Part shown: in pieces, positions 9,258 through 17,318 of the stretch
How positions within the stretch are numbered: position 1 is the first letter of the stretch
How the letters are laid out: every line of letters begins with the position of its first letter
Assembly (NCBI RefSeq): GCF_020405225.1
Contig: NZ_CP084472.1
Span: 2,356,001 to 2,420,000, forward strand
Length of the DNA stretch: 64,000 nucleotides
Direction of reading: 5' to 3'
Source of the DNA: Natrinema sp. DC36
Lineage (GTDB): Archaea; Halobacteriota; Halobacteria; Halobacteriales; Natrialbaceae
The notes under the pieces: generated by a model
The model's database searches: none
Seen by the model: the letters and a program-made list of their open reading frames with translations, nothing else
What the model was told of the DNA's origin: nothing
Translations under genes and position numbers: made by a program

Positions 9258-9474
9258 CGGGATCACCGGATCGGGTCGTGAGGCTGGCTGTAGTGGGTGT
9301 TGCGGTTGCTCGAGTCGGTACACGCGTCCGTCGGGCGGGACGTTTATATCCCGGTAGAATGTACGGAATCATGCTTGTGAATCCCCGATAGGGATTTGGA
9401 AGCACGTCTCGGGTGCTATGACACCCGGGGCATTTCGGCGCAGCCCCCTGCGGCGGATGGAGCGTCGCTTCCAT
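9247..9474 (-). CDS. doubtful 75-residue ORF within a structured region
   Basis: The ORF starts at an ATG 24-30 bases after a TATA-like stretch (gttttaaga, 9505-9497 on the minus strand), so a transcript almost certainly starts here. The protein begins MEATLHPPQGAAPKCPGC and then becomes rich in Arg and Thr without a recognisable fold. The same DNA forms four consecutive hairpins, so the product may be a structured RNA rather than a protein. It overlaps the zinc-ribbon gene by 11 bases. Confidence 0.25.
   Translation of the reverse strand: MEATLHPPQGAAPKCPGCHSTRDVLPNPYRGFTSMIPYILPGYKRPARRTRVPTRATATPTTASLTTRSGDPDGR
9380..9474 (-). ncRNA. candidate structured RNA or miniature element: four tandem hairpins
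   Basis: Four inverted repeats follow each other in 95 bases: aatccc/gggatt (9380-9396), cgggtg/cacccg (9410-9427), cgcag/ctgcg (9439-9452) and atggagcg/cgcttccat (9457-9474). A minus-strand TATA-like box (9497-9505) lies at the right distance to begin transcription at about 9474. It could be a small RNA, a leader, or the end of a lost IS200/IS605-type element. No known RNA family was recognised. Confidence 0.4.
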
Positions 9475-9496
9475 TCTGATTGTTGACTTATAGTAT

Positions 9497-9505
9497 CTTA
9501 AAACT
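9497..9505 (-). promoter_or_regulatory. TATA-like box of the hairpin transcript
   Basis: On the minus strand this reads gttttaaga. Its centre is about 27 bases before the ATG/transcript start at 9474. It is one of the clearest AT islands in the region. Confidence 0.4.
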
Positions 9506-9682
9506 ACTGCTGTTTCGTAGCGAAGGATAGTGTGGGATTGTGGATTCGTTGTGGCTCAGATGCGGCTCGTGTACTCACATCTCCGAAATCGTGGAGCGAC
9601 CGTCTCCGTGATGAGTCCGACCCGCTCGAGCGAATGCCGTCAAGTAGAACAGTTCATATGGCTGTAACTAACAGCTATCGGT

Positions 9683-9838
9683 ATGAGTGATACTGCTGAC
9701 CGCCAGAACGACATCATGAACATGATTATCGGTCTCCAGGTCTCCCTGATCGGGGTCGCCTTCAGAGACTTTTTCTTCCTCTTTATCATCGGAGCGATAT
9801 TCACGCTCGGAGTGTACACGAACGAACTCCGTCGGTGA
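9683..9838 (+). CDS. 51-residue small membrane protein
   Basis: A short ORF beginning MSDTADRQNDIMNMI and ending TNELRR. Residues about 12-26 and 28-46 are hydrophobic (IIGLQVSLIGVAF, then FFFLFIIGAIFTLGV), giving one or two membrane segments, with a charged N-terminus and a basic C-terminus. Codon usage is balanced with a modest GC3. No family is recognised. It stands alone in the accessory stretch before tRNA-Pro and is short enough to be missed by automatic callers. Confidence 0.5.
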   Translation: MSDTADRQNDIMNMIIGLQVSLIGVAFRDFFFLFIIGAIFTLGVYTNELRR

Positions 9839-9876
9839 CTGTGGGTCTTCGTGATGAAATTCGTGCTCGAGCGCGG

Positions 9877-10020
9877 TCACGATCGCACTCGAGCCCTTGT
9901 TTGGTGATCGCTCACGTACCGCATCACAGCGTGATAATCTAAGACGGCAGCCACCGGGTCCTCGTAGGCACCCCGTTGCAGGTGCGCGCGAGGTCGCGTT
10001 CGGCGATTACCGGTTCGTTC
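9877..10020 (-). pseudogene. possible gene remnant
   Basis: The minus-strand frame ending at a TGA at 9877-9879 reads, without a start codon, into a protein-like tail containing YEDPVAAVLDYHAVMRYVSD. Its upstream portion is of low quality. It looks like the C-terminal trace of a decayed gene, perhaps from a mobile element; the family is not recognised. Confidence 0.25.
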
Positions 10021-10350
10021 CACTGCATAGCAATGTCTATTCCCGAATAGTCAAATTCGTATCGTTTCTGCAGAAAAGAAGCAAATCGCAAGACAGGACG
10101 GCTTCAAGTCTCCGCTGTAACGTAGATAGGACCCGCTGATTCTCAGTTCTGAAAGCCTTATCAATTGTCGGGAGTTTCACGAACCTTTAACTATATATGG
10201 GAGGGGGAGCCTGCTGGTTGTACGCACCAAGCGGAACGGTAAGAAGGCGCGTCGGGTTGGCTGTGAAGTTCCAATCCCCTACGCGCGAAAAGTGGTTCCA
10301 GACCACCGCGCATAACCTTTCCGACCGTTCACAGCGGTGCTGTGATAAAC
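10021..10350. promoter_or_regulatory. upstream region of the pilin gene
   Basis: This stretch holds no convincing gene. A TATA-like sequence (ctatatat, about 10190-10198) could drive a transcript with a leader of about 130 nt to the pilin ATG at 10351. A hairpin (gtggt/accac, near 10292-10306) lies within that leader. The assignment is tentative. Confidence 0.3.
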
Positions 10351-10731
10351 ATGGATTTGAAGCAATACAGATCGAAGCTGATCGGAAGCGACGACGAACG
10401 AGCGGTATCACCAGTCATTGGCGTGATCCTCATGGTTGCGATTACAGTCATTCTCGCGGCCGTGATCGCGGCGTTCGTACTTGACATGGGCGGGAATCAG
10501 AGCGCGCCCGCACAAGCTGGAGTGAGTGTCGACGACGGCTACAGCGGCAACAATACTCTCACGAAGACAGTGACGATTCAGTCCATTGGAGACAGTACGC
10601 AAGAAGTTTACTGTTCTGATCACCCTAGCGAGAGCGGCAGTAATGTTGGAGATGAGTTTGGCTGCGTGGCTGATTCCAACATCATCGCAGTTAACGACGA
10701 AGGTAGCGAGAACATCATCTCTGAAACCTGA
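10351..10731 (+). CDS. type IV pilin (archaeal class III signal peptide)
   Basis: A 126-residue pilin-like protein. Residues about 14-45 carry the haloarchaeal prepilin signature DERAVSPVIGVILM followed by a hydrophobic helix ending AAFVLDMG; the prepilin peptidase PibD should cut next to Arg/Ala before the helix. The mature part is short, rich in Ser, Asn and Gly, and contains two Cys residues that might pair. The ATG at 10351 is preferred to an in-frame GTG nine bases upstream. It would be inserted in the membrane and assembled into adhesive or other pili. There are no pil assembly genes nearby, so it is probably an orphan pilin using the main PilB/PilC machinery. GC is lower than in neighbouring housekeeping genes. 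Confidence 0.85.
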   Translation: MDLKQYRSKLIGSDDERAVSPVIGVILMVAITVILAAVIAAFVLDMGGNQSAPAQAGVSVDDGYSGNNTLTKTVTIQSIGDSTQEVYCSDHPSESGSNVGDEFGCVADSNIIAVNDEGSENIISET

Positions 10732-10750
10732 AATCATATTTCGGTAATCA

Positions 10751-10770
10751 GCTAATCATTAGCATTTTTT
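10751..10770 (+). terminator. hairpin plus T tract after the pilin gene
   Basis: gctaat/attagc palindrome followed directly by six T residues, 20 bases after the pilin stop. T tracts terminate transcription in archaea; the palindrome supports the call. Confidence 0.5.
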
Positions 10771-10828
10771 GACCATCCCTATCTCGGACGTATCGAGTCC
10801 TGCAATTTTTCGGGCATGCTCGAAGTCG

Positions 10829-11081
10829 TCAGCTTCCTCGCTTCCGCCTCGAGTTCCCGGCGTTGTTCTCGTCTGGCCTCCCGAGTAGATCGTCGATCAC
10901 GCGTCGACCCCCCTTGACGAGTTCGACCGTCCATTCACCGTCACCGATGTGGCGGATGTGGAGGTGGTGTTCTCCCTCGAGATCCTCGTGTTCGTCCAGG
11001 CCCCTCGACCCGAAGATCATCTTTCGGTAGAGTGATCCCGAGCGAATGCTGGTCCAAGCGTCTGAGTTCGTTCAGTGCCAT
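10829..11081 (-). pseudogene. frameshifted AbrB/SpoVT-like small DNA-binding protein
   Basis: From the ATG at 11081 the minus strand reads MALNELRRLDQHSLGITLPK then DDLRVEG, the swapped-hairpin AbrB-like pattern of a small haloarchaeal family. At about 11000-11004 (ggggcc on the minus strand) the frame breaks: the continuation LDEHEDLEGEHHLHIRHIGD followed by GEWTVELV is in another frame and ends at the TGA at 10829. One extra base at the junction, or two missing, would give a continuous protein of about 84 residues. The gene is therefore either inactivated, or affected by a sequencing error, or recoded. The function would be DNA binding, possibly as an antitoxin-like regulator; no toxin gene is adjacent. 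Confidence 0.6.
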
Positions 11082-11723
11082 GCATCGGCGGCAACCCGCC
11101 TTGGTAGAACGTTCGGTGAACCCTGGTTTCCCGACCGTTTCGACAGGAGAGGATGACGACCAGTCGTCTGGCACTTCGCCTCCATCAAACTCGGTGCCAA
11201 GCGCGGTACAGCGTGAAGAGAGCATAGACCTGATTGACAGCGCGCTCACACCGCTGTTCGTGCTCGCCACGGCTGGGACTGTTTGTCGTTTCCCGGCCGC
11301 ACGGCACTCTGGCTGTCCGATCCTCAAAGGCAAGCTGGTCCGCTCGATCGATCTCCCGCTGCTCCGGTGGCACGGTAGTGACGATCAGCGCGGGACCGAA
11401 CATTCAAAAATCGCGATCGATACCATTTTTTGATAGAACGGCAGGTGGGGGATGCCTCCGAATAGGTGGGGGAGAGGGTGCTCGGAGGCAATTGATTCCT
11501 TTCGGATATTGTTATTGATTGTTTCGATAGGTATCACACCACCAACAAGATTATTTCTACGTAATTCAAAGGTGCAGGTGGCGGGGGAAGGATTCAGTCG
11601 TTGCCCGACAGAATCTGTCCGACTTCGAGACAAACGGACCCTCGCTGGACCCCTGAGATCGTTCCGACCTGAAAGTCACATTGTCAAACTCGATCTCACA
11701 GTCACCCACTTGACACACCACCT
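11082..11723. other. gene-poor region
   Basis: About 640 bases of lower GC with no convincing gene on either strand. The ORFs present show no motif and poor codon bias. The part from about 11430 to 11600 is AT-rich and includes ggtggggg-type direct repeats. It is likely to be decayed accessory DNA. Confidence 0.35.
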
Positions 11724-11960
11724 ATGGGGGTGGGGGCCCGACGCTGGCTCTTCGCCAGCGTTTCTCGAGGCGAAAATTCAATCAGAAGTGACAGCGATGT
11801 CAGTCTCGACTTCGACCGACACCGCTCGAGTCGAGAGTGTCTCGGGGATCTCTCGGCGCTGCTCGAGCGTGCGGTCGTCGCGCTCGAAGACCTGATGGGA
11901 CGCCTAGACGATCTCGCCCTCGAGCGCGTCGTCGCTGCCCGTCAAACTCTCGAGTTCTGA
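11724..11960 (+). CDS. doubtful 78-residue ORF
   Basis: The C-terminal half reads as a plausible amphipathic helical protein (ECLGDLSALLERAVVALEDL), but the N-terminal half overlaps a perfect hairpin (acgctggc/gccagcgt near 11738-11758). The 3' end is antisense to the small zinc-finger ORF at 11904-12092. Only one of the two is likely to be real, unless this is the remnant of a longer gene. Confidence 0.25.
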   Translation: MGVGARRWLFASVSRGENSIRSDSDVSLDFDRHRSSRECLGDLSALLERAVVALEDLMGRLDDLALERVVAARQTLEF

Positions 11961-12092
11961 CGCTCGAGAACTCATAGCGGCCCCTCTCGTGCATTTGCGA
12001 ACTGCGCGCGTACAGTCCGGGCACAGCCGACGAAGCGCATCAACGCGGTCACCGCAGCGCTCGCATTCGTCGGATTCGACGAGGCGATTCAT
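11904..12092 (-). CDS. small zinc-finger protein (62 residues)
   Basis: MNRLVESDECERCGDRVDAL continues to LCPDC, giving a CxxC...CxxC zinc site at residues 10-13 and 24-27, typical of small haloarchaeal zinc fingers. The ATG overlaps the stop of the preceding reading frame in an ATGA arrangement, which suggests translational coupling. The function is unknown. Confidence 0.45.
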   Translation of the reverse strand: MNRLVESDECERCGDRVDALRRLCPDCTRAVRKCTRGAAMSSRASELESLTGSDDALEGEIV

Positions 12093-12277
12093 CGAGAATC
12101 ACCATCCTCGCGGTCAGTGTCCGGTTGTAGTGATCGACTAAATGAAACAAGATCTACTAGCTGATCAATTGCTTGCGGACATTTCCATTGGTATTTATTG
12201 CCATGATGAGCCGATAGAGTACTGGTTCTGGTTGAAGCCGACGCGTTGCCCACGGTTGGCCCTTTCTCCAGAACCAT
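12089..12277 (-). CDS. 62-residue ORF, possibly the tail of an interrupted longer gene
   Basis: The ORF begins MVLEKGPTVGNASAS and ends DTDREDGDSR, its stop overlapping the next ATG. The frame is open upstream of its ATG back to a TAG at 12449-12451, and beyond that TAG the same frame is the zinc-finger ORF 12449-12688. The intervening codons read as protein (for example NQATDEDVQRALENREVRAD) but contain no start codon. It is thus either a separate small gene or the 3' part of a 200-codon frame broken by one amber codon. Confidence 0.35.
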   Translation of the reverse strand: MVLEKGPTVGNASASTRTSTLSAHHGNKYQWKCPQAIDQLVDLVSFSRSLQPDTDREDGDSR

Positions 12278-12448
12278 ACAACGTAACTGAATAGAGCGGT
12301 CAGTACCGCTCGAGGAGTATCCGCCGTCGGCGCGAACCTCTCGGTTCTCGAGCGCCCGCTGAACGTCCTCGTCAGTCGCTTGATTGGCGGGATGGGCTAT
12401 GGGCGTCCGACTCTCGACATCGTAAGCTGATTCGCCGGAACGAACCAG

Positions 12449-12688
12449 CTACACATCAGCCTCACCACCGTGACGACCGGGCGCCGTTTCAGGGTCCGGA
12501 ATCGAAACGTCGACGCCAGCTGCAGAACCGCGGCTCAGTCGCGCGTAGGTATCGCAGTCACCACAGCGATGGGCGCGATCGTCATCGTCACCGAAGACGC
12601 GACGGAACCGGTCGGTGATATGGGCTCCGCAGTTACGACAGGTCGAGTTGTCGACCGACGGCCAGGGCGCGACCGTCACGCCGACCAC
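12449..12688 (-). CDS. small haloarchaeal zinc-finger protein (DUF7563-like)
   Basis: A 79-residue protein. CRNCGAHITDRFRRVFGD then CGDCDTYARLSRGSA give two CxxC pairs about 23 residues apart and one zinc site. The pattern CxNCGAHxTxRFxRVF resembles the haloarchaeal family DUF7563, usually of unknown function and often found near accessory DNA. The tail SIPDPETAPGRHGG is polar. The stop is a TAG; the same frame remains open for another 120 codons. Confidence 0.65.
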   Translation of the reverse strand: MVGVTVAPWPSVDNSTCRNCGAHITDRFRRVFGDDDDRAHRCGDCDTYARLSRGSAAGVDVSIPDPETAPGRHGGEADV

Positions 12689-12797
12689 CTCTCGGTAGTC
12701 TGTCGACTACGTGGTAATATACTGAAACCGAGAATTGGATTTTCGGCCGTCTCGAGGGGACGAGACGCTAAGAGTTGAACACTTAGATAATTTCGAG

Positions 12798-12868
12798 TGG
12801 GACCGCCGAGAATTGAACTCGGGTCCTACGGACCCCATCCGCAGAGGATACCACTACCCCACGGTCCC
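12798..12868 (-). tRNA. tRNA-Pro (anticodon GGG)
   Basis: On the minus strand the acceptor ggaccg-type arm (gggaccg / cggtccc) encloses a D-arm with ggtagtgg-like loop, an anticodon stem tgcgg/ccgta with the seven-base loop atggggt (anticodon GGG), and a T-arm ccgag/ctcgg with loop ttcaatt. The length is 71 nt including the discriminator A. CCA is not encoded. A TATA-like cttaag lies at 12895-12900, about 27 bases upstream. No duplicate of its 3' end was found in the accessory stretch to its left. Confidence 0.95.
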
Positions 12869-12957
12869 GTACCTGAATCGATGCCCGTCTGCCGCTTAAG
12901 AGTGTCGTTTCGCGACCGCTCCAACACGGGTTTCCGCCACCACTCGGTCGAACCCAC

Positions 12958-13866
12958 TCAGACCAGCACGCGCTCGAGATCGACTACAACACCACTCTCA
13001 GCGTCGACATCGCCAGCCAGTTCACCGAGACACACCGCCGCACCGTCGGGCGTGTAGCAGGCCACAAGCGCTCCCCGATCGATTCCGTCGTCGGCCTCGA
13101 GCACGCCCGGTGCGTAAACCGGCGCGCCCTCGGCCACCTCGCGGGCCGCGTTCCGGGCGATCACCACGCTCGGGATCCCCTCGAGCATGCGTTCTGCGGG
13201 CTCGACGACGTCGTACAGCGGTTCGGGATCGTCGTCTTCGAGCCAGAAGCCCAGCGCGTCGAGGAAGTCGTGGGCACTGTGGAGCGTCCGATCGTCGAAC
13301 GGATCCGTCGCCGTCCGGCGCAGGTGCCCCATGTGCGCGCCCGTTCCCAGCGCCAGTCCGAGGTCGTGGCACAATTTGCGGACGTAGGTTCCGCTCTCAC
13401 AGCGCATTCGCACGAGGAGCCGCCGGTCCTCGATCTCGAGCACCTCGAGCTCGTAGATCTCTCGCACGCGCAGGCGTCGGGTCACCGCGCTCTTGCGCGG
13501 CGGCTTCTGATAGATCGGCCCCTCGAACTCGGCGACGACCGACTCGGCGTCGGCCGGAACGGGCGCGTGACACTCGAGAACGGCGACGTACTCCTTGCCC
13601 CCCTCGAGAAAGACCTGTGCGAGCCGGGTCGCGTCGCCGAGCATCATCGGGAGACAGCCGGTCACTTTCGGATCGAGCGTCCCCGCGTGGGCGGCGCGAT
13701 CGATTCGCGACTCGACGCCGCGCTCAGCCAGCGTCTCGTCGACGGCGTCGCGCAGCCAGCCGCTGACCTGGTGTGATGACGGGCCGGGCGGCTTGTCGAG
13801 ATTGACGACGCCGAAGGTGAGCAACTCGGCGGGCGAGCGCTCGCCCGGTGGGCCACGGAGCGTCAT
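12958..13866 (-). CDS. truB: tRNA/rRNA pseudouridine synthase Cbf5 (TruB family)
   Basis: A 302-residue protein. The catalytic motif is HAGTLDPKVTG with Asp65. The N-terminal VNLDKPPGPSSHQVSGW segment and the later YVRKLCHDLG (RNA contact) are conserved in Cbf5. The C-terminal 75 residues (from about GIPSVVIARNAAREVAEG) form a PUA domain. The enzyme works as the catalytic subunit of H/ACA RNPs and may also make tRNA Psi55. Its ATG overlaps the stop of cmk (TGATG), so the two are translationally coupled. The usual order adk-DUF106-cmk-truB is retained apart from the insertion noted elsewhere. Confidence 0.95.
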   Translation of the reverse strand: MTLRGPPGERSPAELLTFGVVNLDKPPGPSSHQVSGWLRDAVDETLAERGVESRIDRAAHAGTLDPKVTGCLPMMLGDATRLAQVFLEGGKEYVAVLECHAPVPADAESVVAEFEGPIYQKPPRKSAVTRRLRVREIYELEVLEIEDRRLLVRMRCESGTYVRKLCHDLGLALGTGAHMGHLRRTATDPFDDRTLHSAHDFLDALGFWLEDDDPEPLYDVVEPAERMLEGIPSVVIARNAAREVAEGAPVYAPGVLEADDGIDRGALVACYTPDGAAVCLGELAGDVDAESGVVVDLERVLV

Positions 13867-14441
13867 CAGAAGTCGGTTTCGAGGTCGACGAGCGCTTTCC
13901 CCTCGTCGCCGGCGGCGTCGTAGCGTTCGACGGCGGTCACGAGCATATCGAGGACGGCGTCGGGTTCCCAGCGGGCCGTGTTCACCGAGAGGTCGTAGAT
14001 CGTCAGATCCCGGATGTCGATCCCGTAGTACTCCTCGTAGCGCTGGGCCTCGCTGGCCTCGCGGGCCTTCGTCTCCTCGGTCGCGCGGACGGGGTCTTTC
14101 TCCTCGCGCTCGGCGATGCGTTCGCCCCGGACCCGCGCCGGTGCATCGAGCCAGAAGCGGAAGTCGGCCTGGTCGCCGGCCAGCCAGCCGGCGAGCCGGG
14201 ACTCGAGCACCAGATCGGTCTCCTCGACGGCGATCTCTCGTAGCCGCCGATCGAGATCGCGGTCGATCTCGTCGTTCTCCTCGGCGAGTTTGTTGAACTC
14301 GAGGGGGGTGTAGCCGCGTTCGTCGGCCAGGTCGCGGAAGATGTCACCGCCGCTGACGTGGTCGAGATCGAAGGCGTCGGCGAGCAACCCGGCGGTCGTG
14401 CTCTTCCCGCTTCCCGGCGGGCCGGAGACGGTGAGTAACAT
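13866..14441 (-). CDS. cmk: cytidylate kinase
   Basis: A 191-residue archaeal-type CMP kinase. The P-loop is GPPGSGKST (residues 7-15), followed by [17 protein letters not shown] and the substrate-binding helix. It phosphorylates CMP/dCMP with ATP in pyrimidine salvage and synthesis. It overlaps truB at its 3' end and follows the DUF106 membrane protein by 100 bases. The length is normal for the compact archaeal form, which lacks the bacterial insertion. Confidence 0.94.
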   Translation of the reverse strand: MLLTVSGPPGSGKSTTAGLLADAFDLDHVSGGDIFRDLADERGYTPLEFNKLAEENDEIDRDLDRRLREIAVEETDLVLESRLAGWLAGDQADFRFWLDAPARVRGERIAEREEKDPVRATEETKAREASEAQRYEEYYGIDIRDLTIYDLSVNTARWEPDAVLDMLVTAVERYDAAGDEGKALVDLETDF

Positions 14442-14541
14442 AGTCGATCTGCGAGGGGGCAGGTGAAATGGGTTTTGAATGCGCGAGACCGGTCGATCCG
14501 GTCCAAAACGACCGAGAAGAAATGTTAGTCGACGGGTCAGC

Positions 14542-15498
14542 TCAGGCGCTCGACGGCGACATATCGATGTTCAGCGACTTGCGAATCAGCTGGGAGAACC
14601 CCATCGAGCACAGGAAGTACCAGACGATCCACGCCTGCATCGGTCCGAGTACACCTTCTTGCCACTCGATCTCGCCGACGAGGGGCATCACGACGGTCTC
14701 CTCTGCCGCTCCGATAGCGCCCGTCCGGATCGTCCAGTACATCCAGAGGAACAGCGGGATCGTCAACAGCATGATCCAGACCATCGGGCGGAACTGCTCT
14801 TTGAACATGCCCAGATTGTCCGCCATGGCTTCCATCTGCTCTTCGCGGGCCTTCTCGATCTCGTTTTCGATGCGTTCGATTTCGGCTTCGCTCGCGCCGC
14901 GGTCCTCGGCGTCTTTCTTCTTCTGGCGGAGCTCCTTCTGTTCGTTCTGGACGGCCTTCATCCGCTCCTGATATTTGCCCATGATCTCCGTGTTCATCAG
15001 GTTCGCCTGGAGCAGCGACGAGTAGAGGCCGGTGAGCAGCGCGACCGAGAGGATTACGGCGTAGAACGGTAACGCCGCATCGAGCGGTCCGAGAAAGACG
15101 TTGACGGCGTTCCCGACGACGTTCTGAATCGAGTCGAACCAGTACCCTGGCATCAACAGGATCGCCCCCACGCCGGCCAGCTTGTCCCACTGTGACCAGC
15201 TTGATTCCTCCTCGTCGATGTCGACGTCGGTTGCGGCACCGCTTCCGCCGTCGCCATCGCCGTCGAGTGCCCGATCGTAGGCCTCACGATCGGCGATCTC
15301 GAACCCCTGGTCGCCGTCGACTAACACACCTTTCTCGATCAGTCGCCCCCACTGTCCGCTCGTCAGGTCGTCGCTGACGTCGGCCCACTGGACCTCGCCG
15401 CCGTTCCTGTCGGCTTCATCGCGGATCGCCTCGAGGGCGGCCGCCATCGAGGAATCCTCGCGGACGAGGGCGTCGATCTTGTCGGCTGTACGCGTCAT
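14542..15498 (-). CDS. DUF106 (EMC3/TMCO1-like, Oxa1 superfamily) membrane insertase
   Basis: A 318-residue membrane protein. Residues 1-100 are hydrophilic and probably form a small winged-helix-like cytoplasmic domain followed by an acidic linker. Membrane segments are at about 108-122, 141-165, 236-256 and 280-300. Between the second and third lies a charged coiled coil (about 172-226, rich in Glu, Lys, Arg), the hallmark of archaeal DUF106 proteins, which are related to EMC3, Get1 and YidC. The role is insertion of membrane proteins, in keeping with its usual place next to secY. Here it is adjacent to cmk but far from secY. Confidence 0.9.
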   Translation of the reverse strand: MTRTADKIDALVREDSSMAAALEAIRDEADRNGGEVQWADVSDDLTSGQWGRLIEKGVLVDGDQGFEIADREAYDRALDGDGDGGSGAATDVDIDEEESSWSQWDKLAGVGAILLMPGYWFDSIQNVVGNAVNVFLGPLDAALPFYAVILSVALLTGLYSSLLQANLMNTEIMGKYQERMKAVQNEQKELRQKKKDAEDRGASEAEIERIENEIEKAREEQMEAMADNLGMFKEQFRPMVWIMLLTIPLFLWMYWTIRTGAIGAAEETVVMPLVGEIEWQEGVLGPMQAWIVWYFLCSMGFSQLIRKSLNIDMSPSSA

Positions 15499-15693
15499 CT
15501 GGTTTGTGCTAGGGTGGGTCCGATATACAAGTGTTTTTCTTCGATAGCGACGAGGCCGCGTCGGATCGAACGGTAGTCCTCACCGGTCCGGATACGACGA
15601 ACCGAAAGATGATAGGCGATGATCGTCGTCTGCCACCCGTATTCGCTCTCTAAGCGGTATTAAACGGAATTGAAGCGTTTGATCAGTCGAACA

Positions 15694-15701
15694 ATTTATA
15701 A
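15694..15701 (+). promoter_or_regulatory. TATA-like box of the DUF7289-like gene
   Basis: atttataa-type stretch ending about 24 bases before the ATG at 15725, which fits a leaderless transcript. Confidence 0.5.
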
Positions 15702-15724
15702 GTAATGTTGACAATCTTCTTCTA

Positions 15725-17251
15725 ATGAATTCTCGAGGCGAGGGACGCGTAACCGTCACTTCGAATCGCGGGCAGTCGGCGGTACTCAGCCTCGTCATCC
15801 TGATCGGGATGGTCGCGACGGTCAGTGTCGGAATACTGCTCGTCGCTGGTGACGTTATGTCCAGCGCCGAACAGCAGTCGGAACACGATCGAGTCGAACA
15901 GGCGTTCGTCGAGCTCAGTCATACGATGTCGACGGTCTCGGCGAGCGACGATACGTCGCGATCGGTTCAGTTCGATGCGGGCGAGTCAGGTGCGGTGACG
16001 AAAACGAAAGCTGGATGGGTGACTATCAGAGGCGGTGGGGTCAACGTCACTCGACAACCGATGGGGGCCGTCGAGTACGAAGGCGACGACGGAACGATCA
16101 TCTCCTATCAGTCGGGTGGCGTCTGGCGAGAAACTGGAAATCAGACTCGAATGCTCTCTGCTCCGAATATCAATTACAATTCCGAGGACGACACATTGTG
16201 GTTCCCGATTACGACACTCAGCGGACAGCAGTCGCTCGAATCTGGTGAGATTTCGGTCAAACACACCAAAACGAATCCCATGCGACACGTGAGTTTCGTC
16301 AAAAACGATTCCGTCACGATCACGATTCAGAGCGACTACTACAGGGGCTGGGAACGGTATTTCCGGACGGAAGCCGGCGGAACGTCGATCCAGAATATCG
16401 ATCACGAGAACCGGACGATCACGGTCCTTCTCGGATACGCCGATCTCGAGGGGGCGTTCGATGAGGGCGCGACTATTGGATCGGACGATCCGGACGATTT
16501 CTACGACAAGCACGATAACTTCGGAAACGATCACCGGACGGGAACGCCCTTGCCGGAAATGGACACCGTTATCGAGCAGATGGTCGCCGATGCTAAAGCC
16601 GGTAAGAACGTGGATAAAAATCTCTCTAACGGGAATTATTCGAATCCACTAGAAGAAGGGACATACTTCGTCGACAAAATCGACGGTGACGAGAATTACA
16701 GGTTTGACTTATCGAACGGGAATGCAACGCTAATCGTCGGAGATGACGTAAATCTCGGGGATAGCGGTTCGATCCGTGTCGTCGACCAAGATTCTGACGA
16801 GAAAAACGTCTTACGTATCTACGCCGGCGGCGACGACCTAGTTCTGGATGGAGATATTTGCGCAAAGAGCGATTGTAGCGACGACGCGCAGGTTATCCAG
16901 TTTTACGGCCCGTCAACGATGAGCGTTCACCAGGGCCCTGGGAGCAAGGGTGCGTTCGAGGGAGTTCTCTACATCGCGTCGTCTGAGGAGAAAGATTGGT
17001 GGAAAGATAGTGAGGTCAAAAACAATGGGAAATGCAAAGAATACCATCAGATACACATGCAGGGCGGGGGCGACTTTTACGGGTCGATCGTCGCTTACTC
17101 TGCCTGTGCACAATCGAAATCCGTCTCCTTCGATCACGACCCTAACCTGAAGGACGCCAACATCGAGCCCTACTCGGATGAGTACCCGCTCCCCCCGCAG
17201 ATCACCTATCTGAACGTCGCCGTTCACGAACTCGACGTGAAGAACAAATAG
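15725..17251 (+). CDS. pilin-like N-terminus, DUF7289-like surface protein
   Basis: A 508-residue protein. Residues about 13-45 carry a class III (type IV pilin-like) signal: SNRGQSAVLSLVILIGMVA followed by a hydrophobic helix. The long outer part is rich in Asp, Gly, Ser and Thr, with segments such as NATLIVGDDVNLGDSGSI and DLVLDGDI that resemble repeating beta-strand (polymer-forming) patterns and a Cys-rich zone (residues about 378-385 and 436-465). This matches haloarchaeal DUF7289 proteins in layout. It may be a pseudopilin or a surface-anchored protein; the function is unknown. It is on the opposite strand between DUF106 and adk, which are usually neighbours, and its GC is lower than theirs. 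Confidence 0.75.
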   Translation: MNSRGEGRVTVTSNRGQSAVLSLVILIGMVATVSVGILLVAGDVMSSAEQQSEHDRVEQAFVELSHTMSTVSASDDTSRSVQFDAGESGAVTKTKAGWVTIRGGGVNVTRQPMGAVEYEGDDGTIISYQSGGVWRETGNQTRMLSAPNINYNSEDDTLWFPITTLSGQQSLESGEISVKHTKTNPMRHVSFVKNDSVTITIQSDYYRGWERYFRTEAGGTSIQNIDHENRTITVLLGYADLEGAFDEGATIGSDDPDDFYDKHDNFGNDHRTGTPLPEMDTVIEQMVADAKAGKNVDKNLSNGNYSNPLEEGTYFVDKIDGDENYRFDLSNGNATLIVGDDVNLGDSGSIRVVDQDSDEKNVLRIYAGGDDLVLDGDICAKSDCSDDAQVIQFYGPSTMSVHQGPGSKGAFEGVLYIASSEEKDWWKDSEVKNNGKCKEYHQIHMQGGGDFYGSIVAYSACAQSKSVSFDHDPNLKDANIEPYSDEYPLPPQITYLNVAVHELDVKNK

Positions 17252-17318
17252 CTGCGTCGTTGGCCGTCCTCAACCCTCGAGCGCTCTTCTGTAACGAAGG
17301 CGTTTTCGTCAGAAAGGA

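Noticed and set aside
11452..11895. A 147-codon plus-strand ORF
   Set aside because: Poor codon bias, mixed low-complexity Arg/Ser content, and it runs through a strong hairpin; no family resemblance.
9660..12868. tRNA-Pro as the att site of the accessory stretch to its left
   Set aside because: No convincing second copy of its 3' end was found in the interval; partial ggaccg matches are too short to count.
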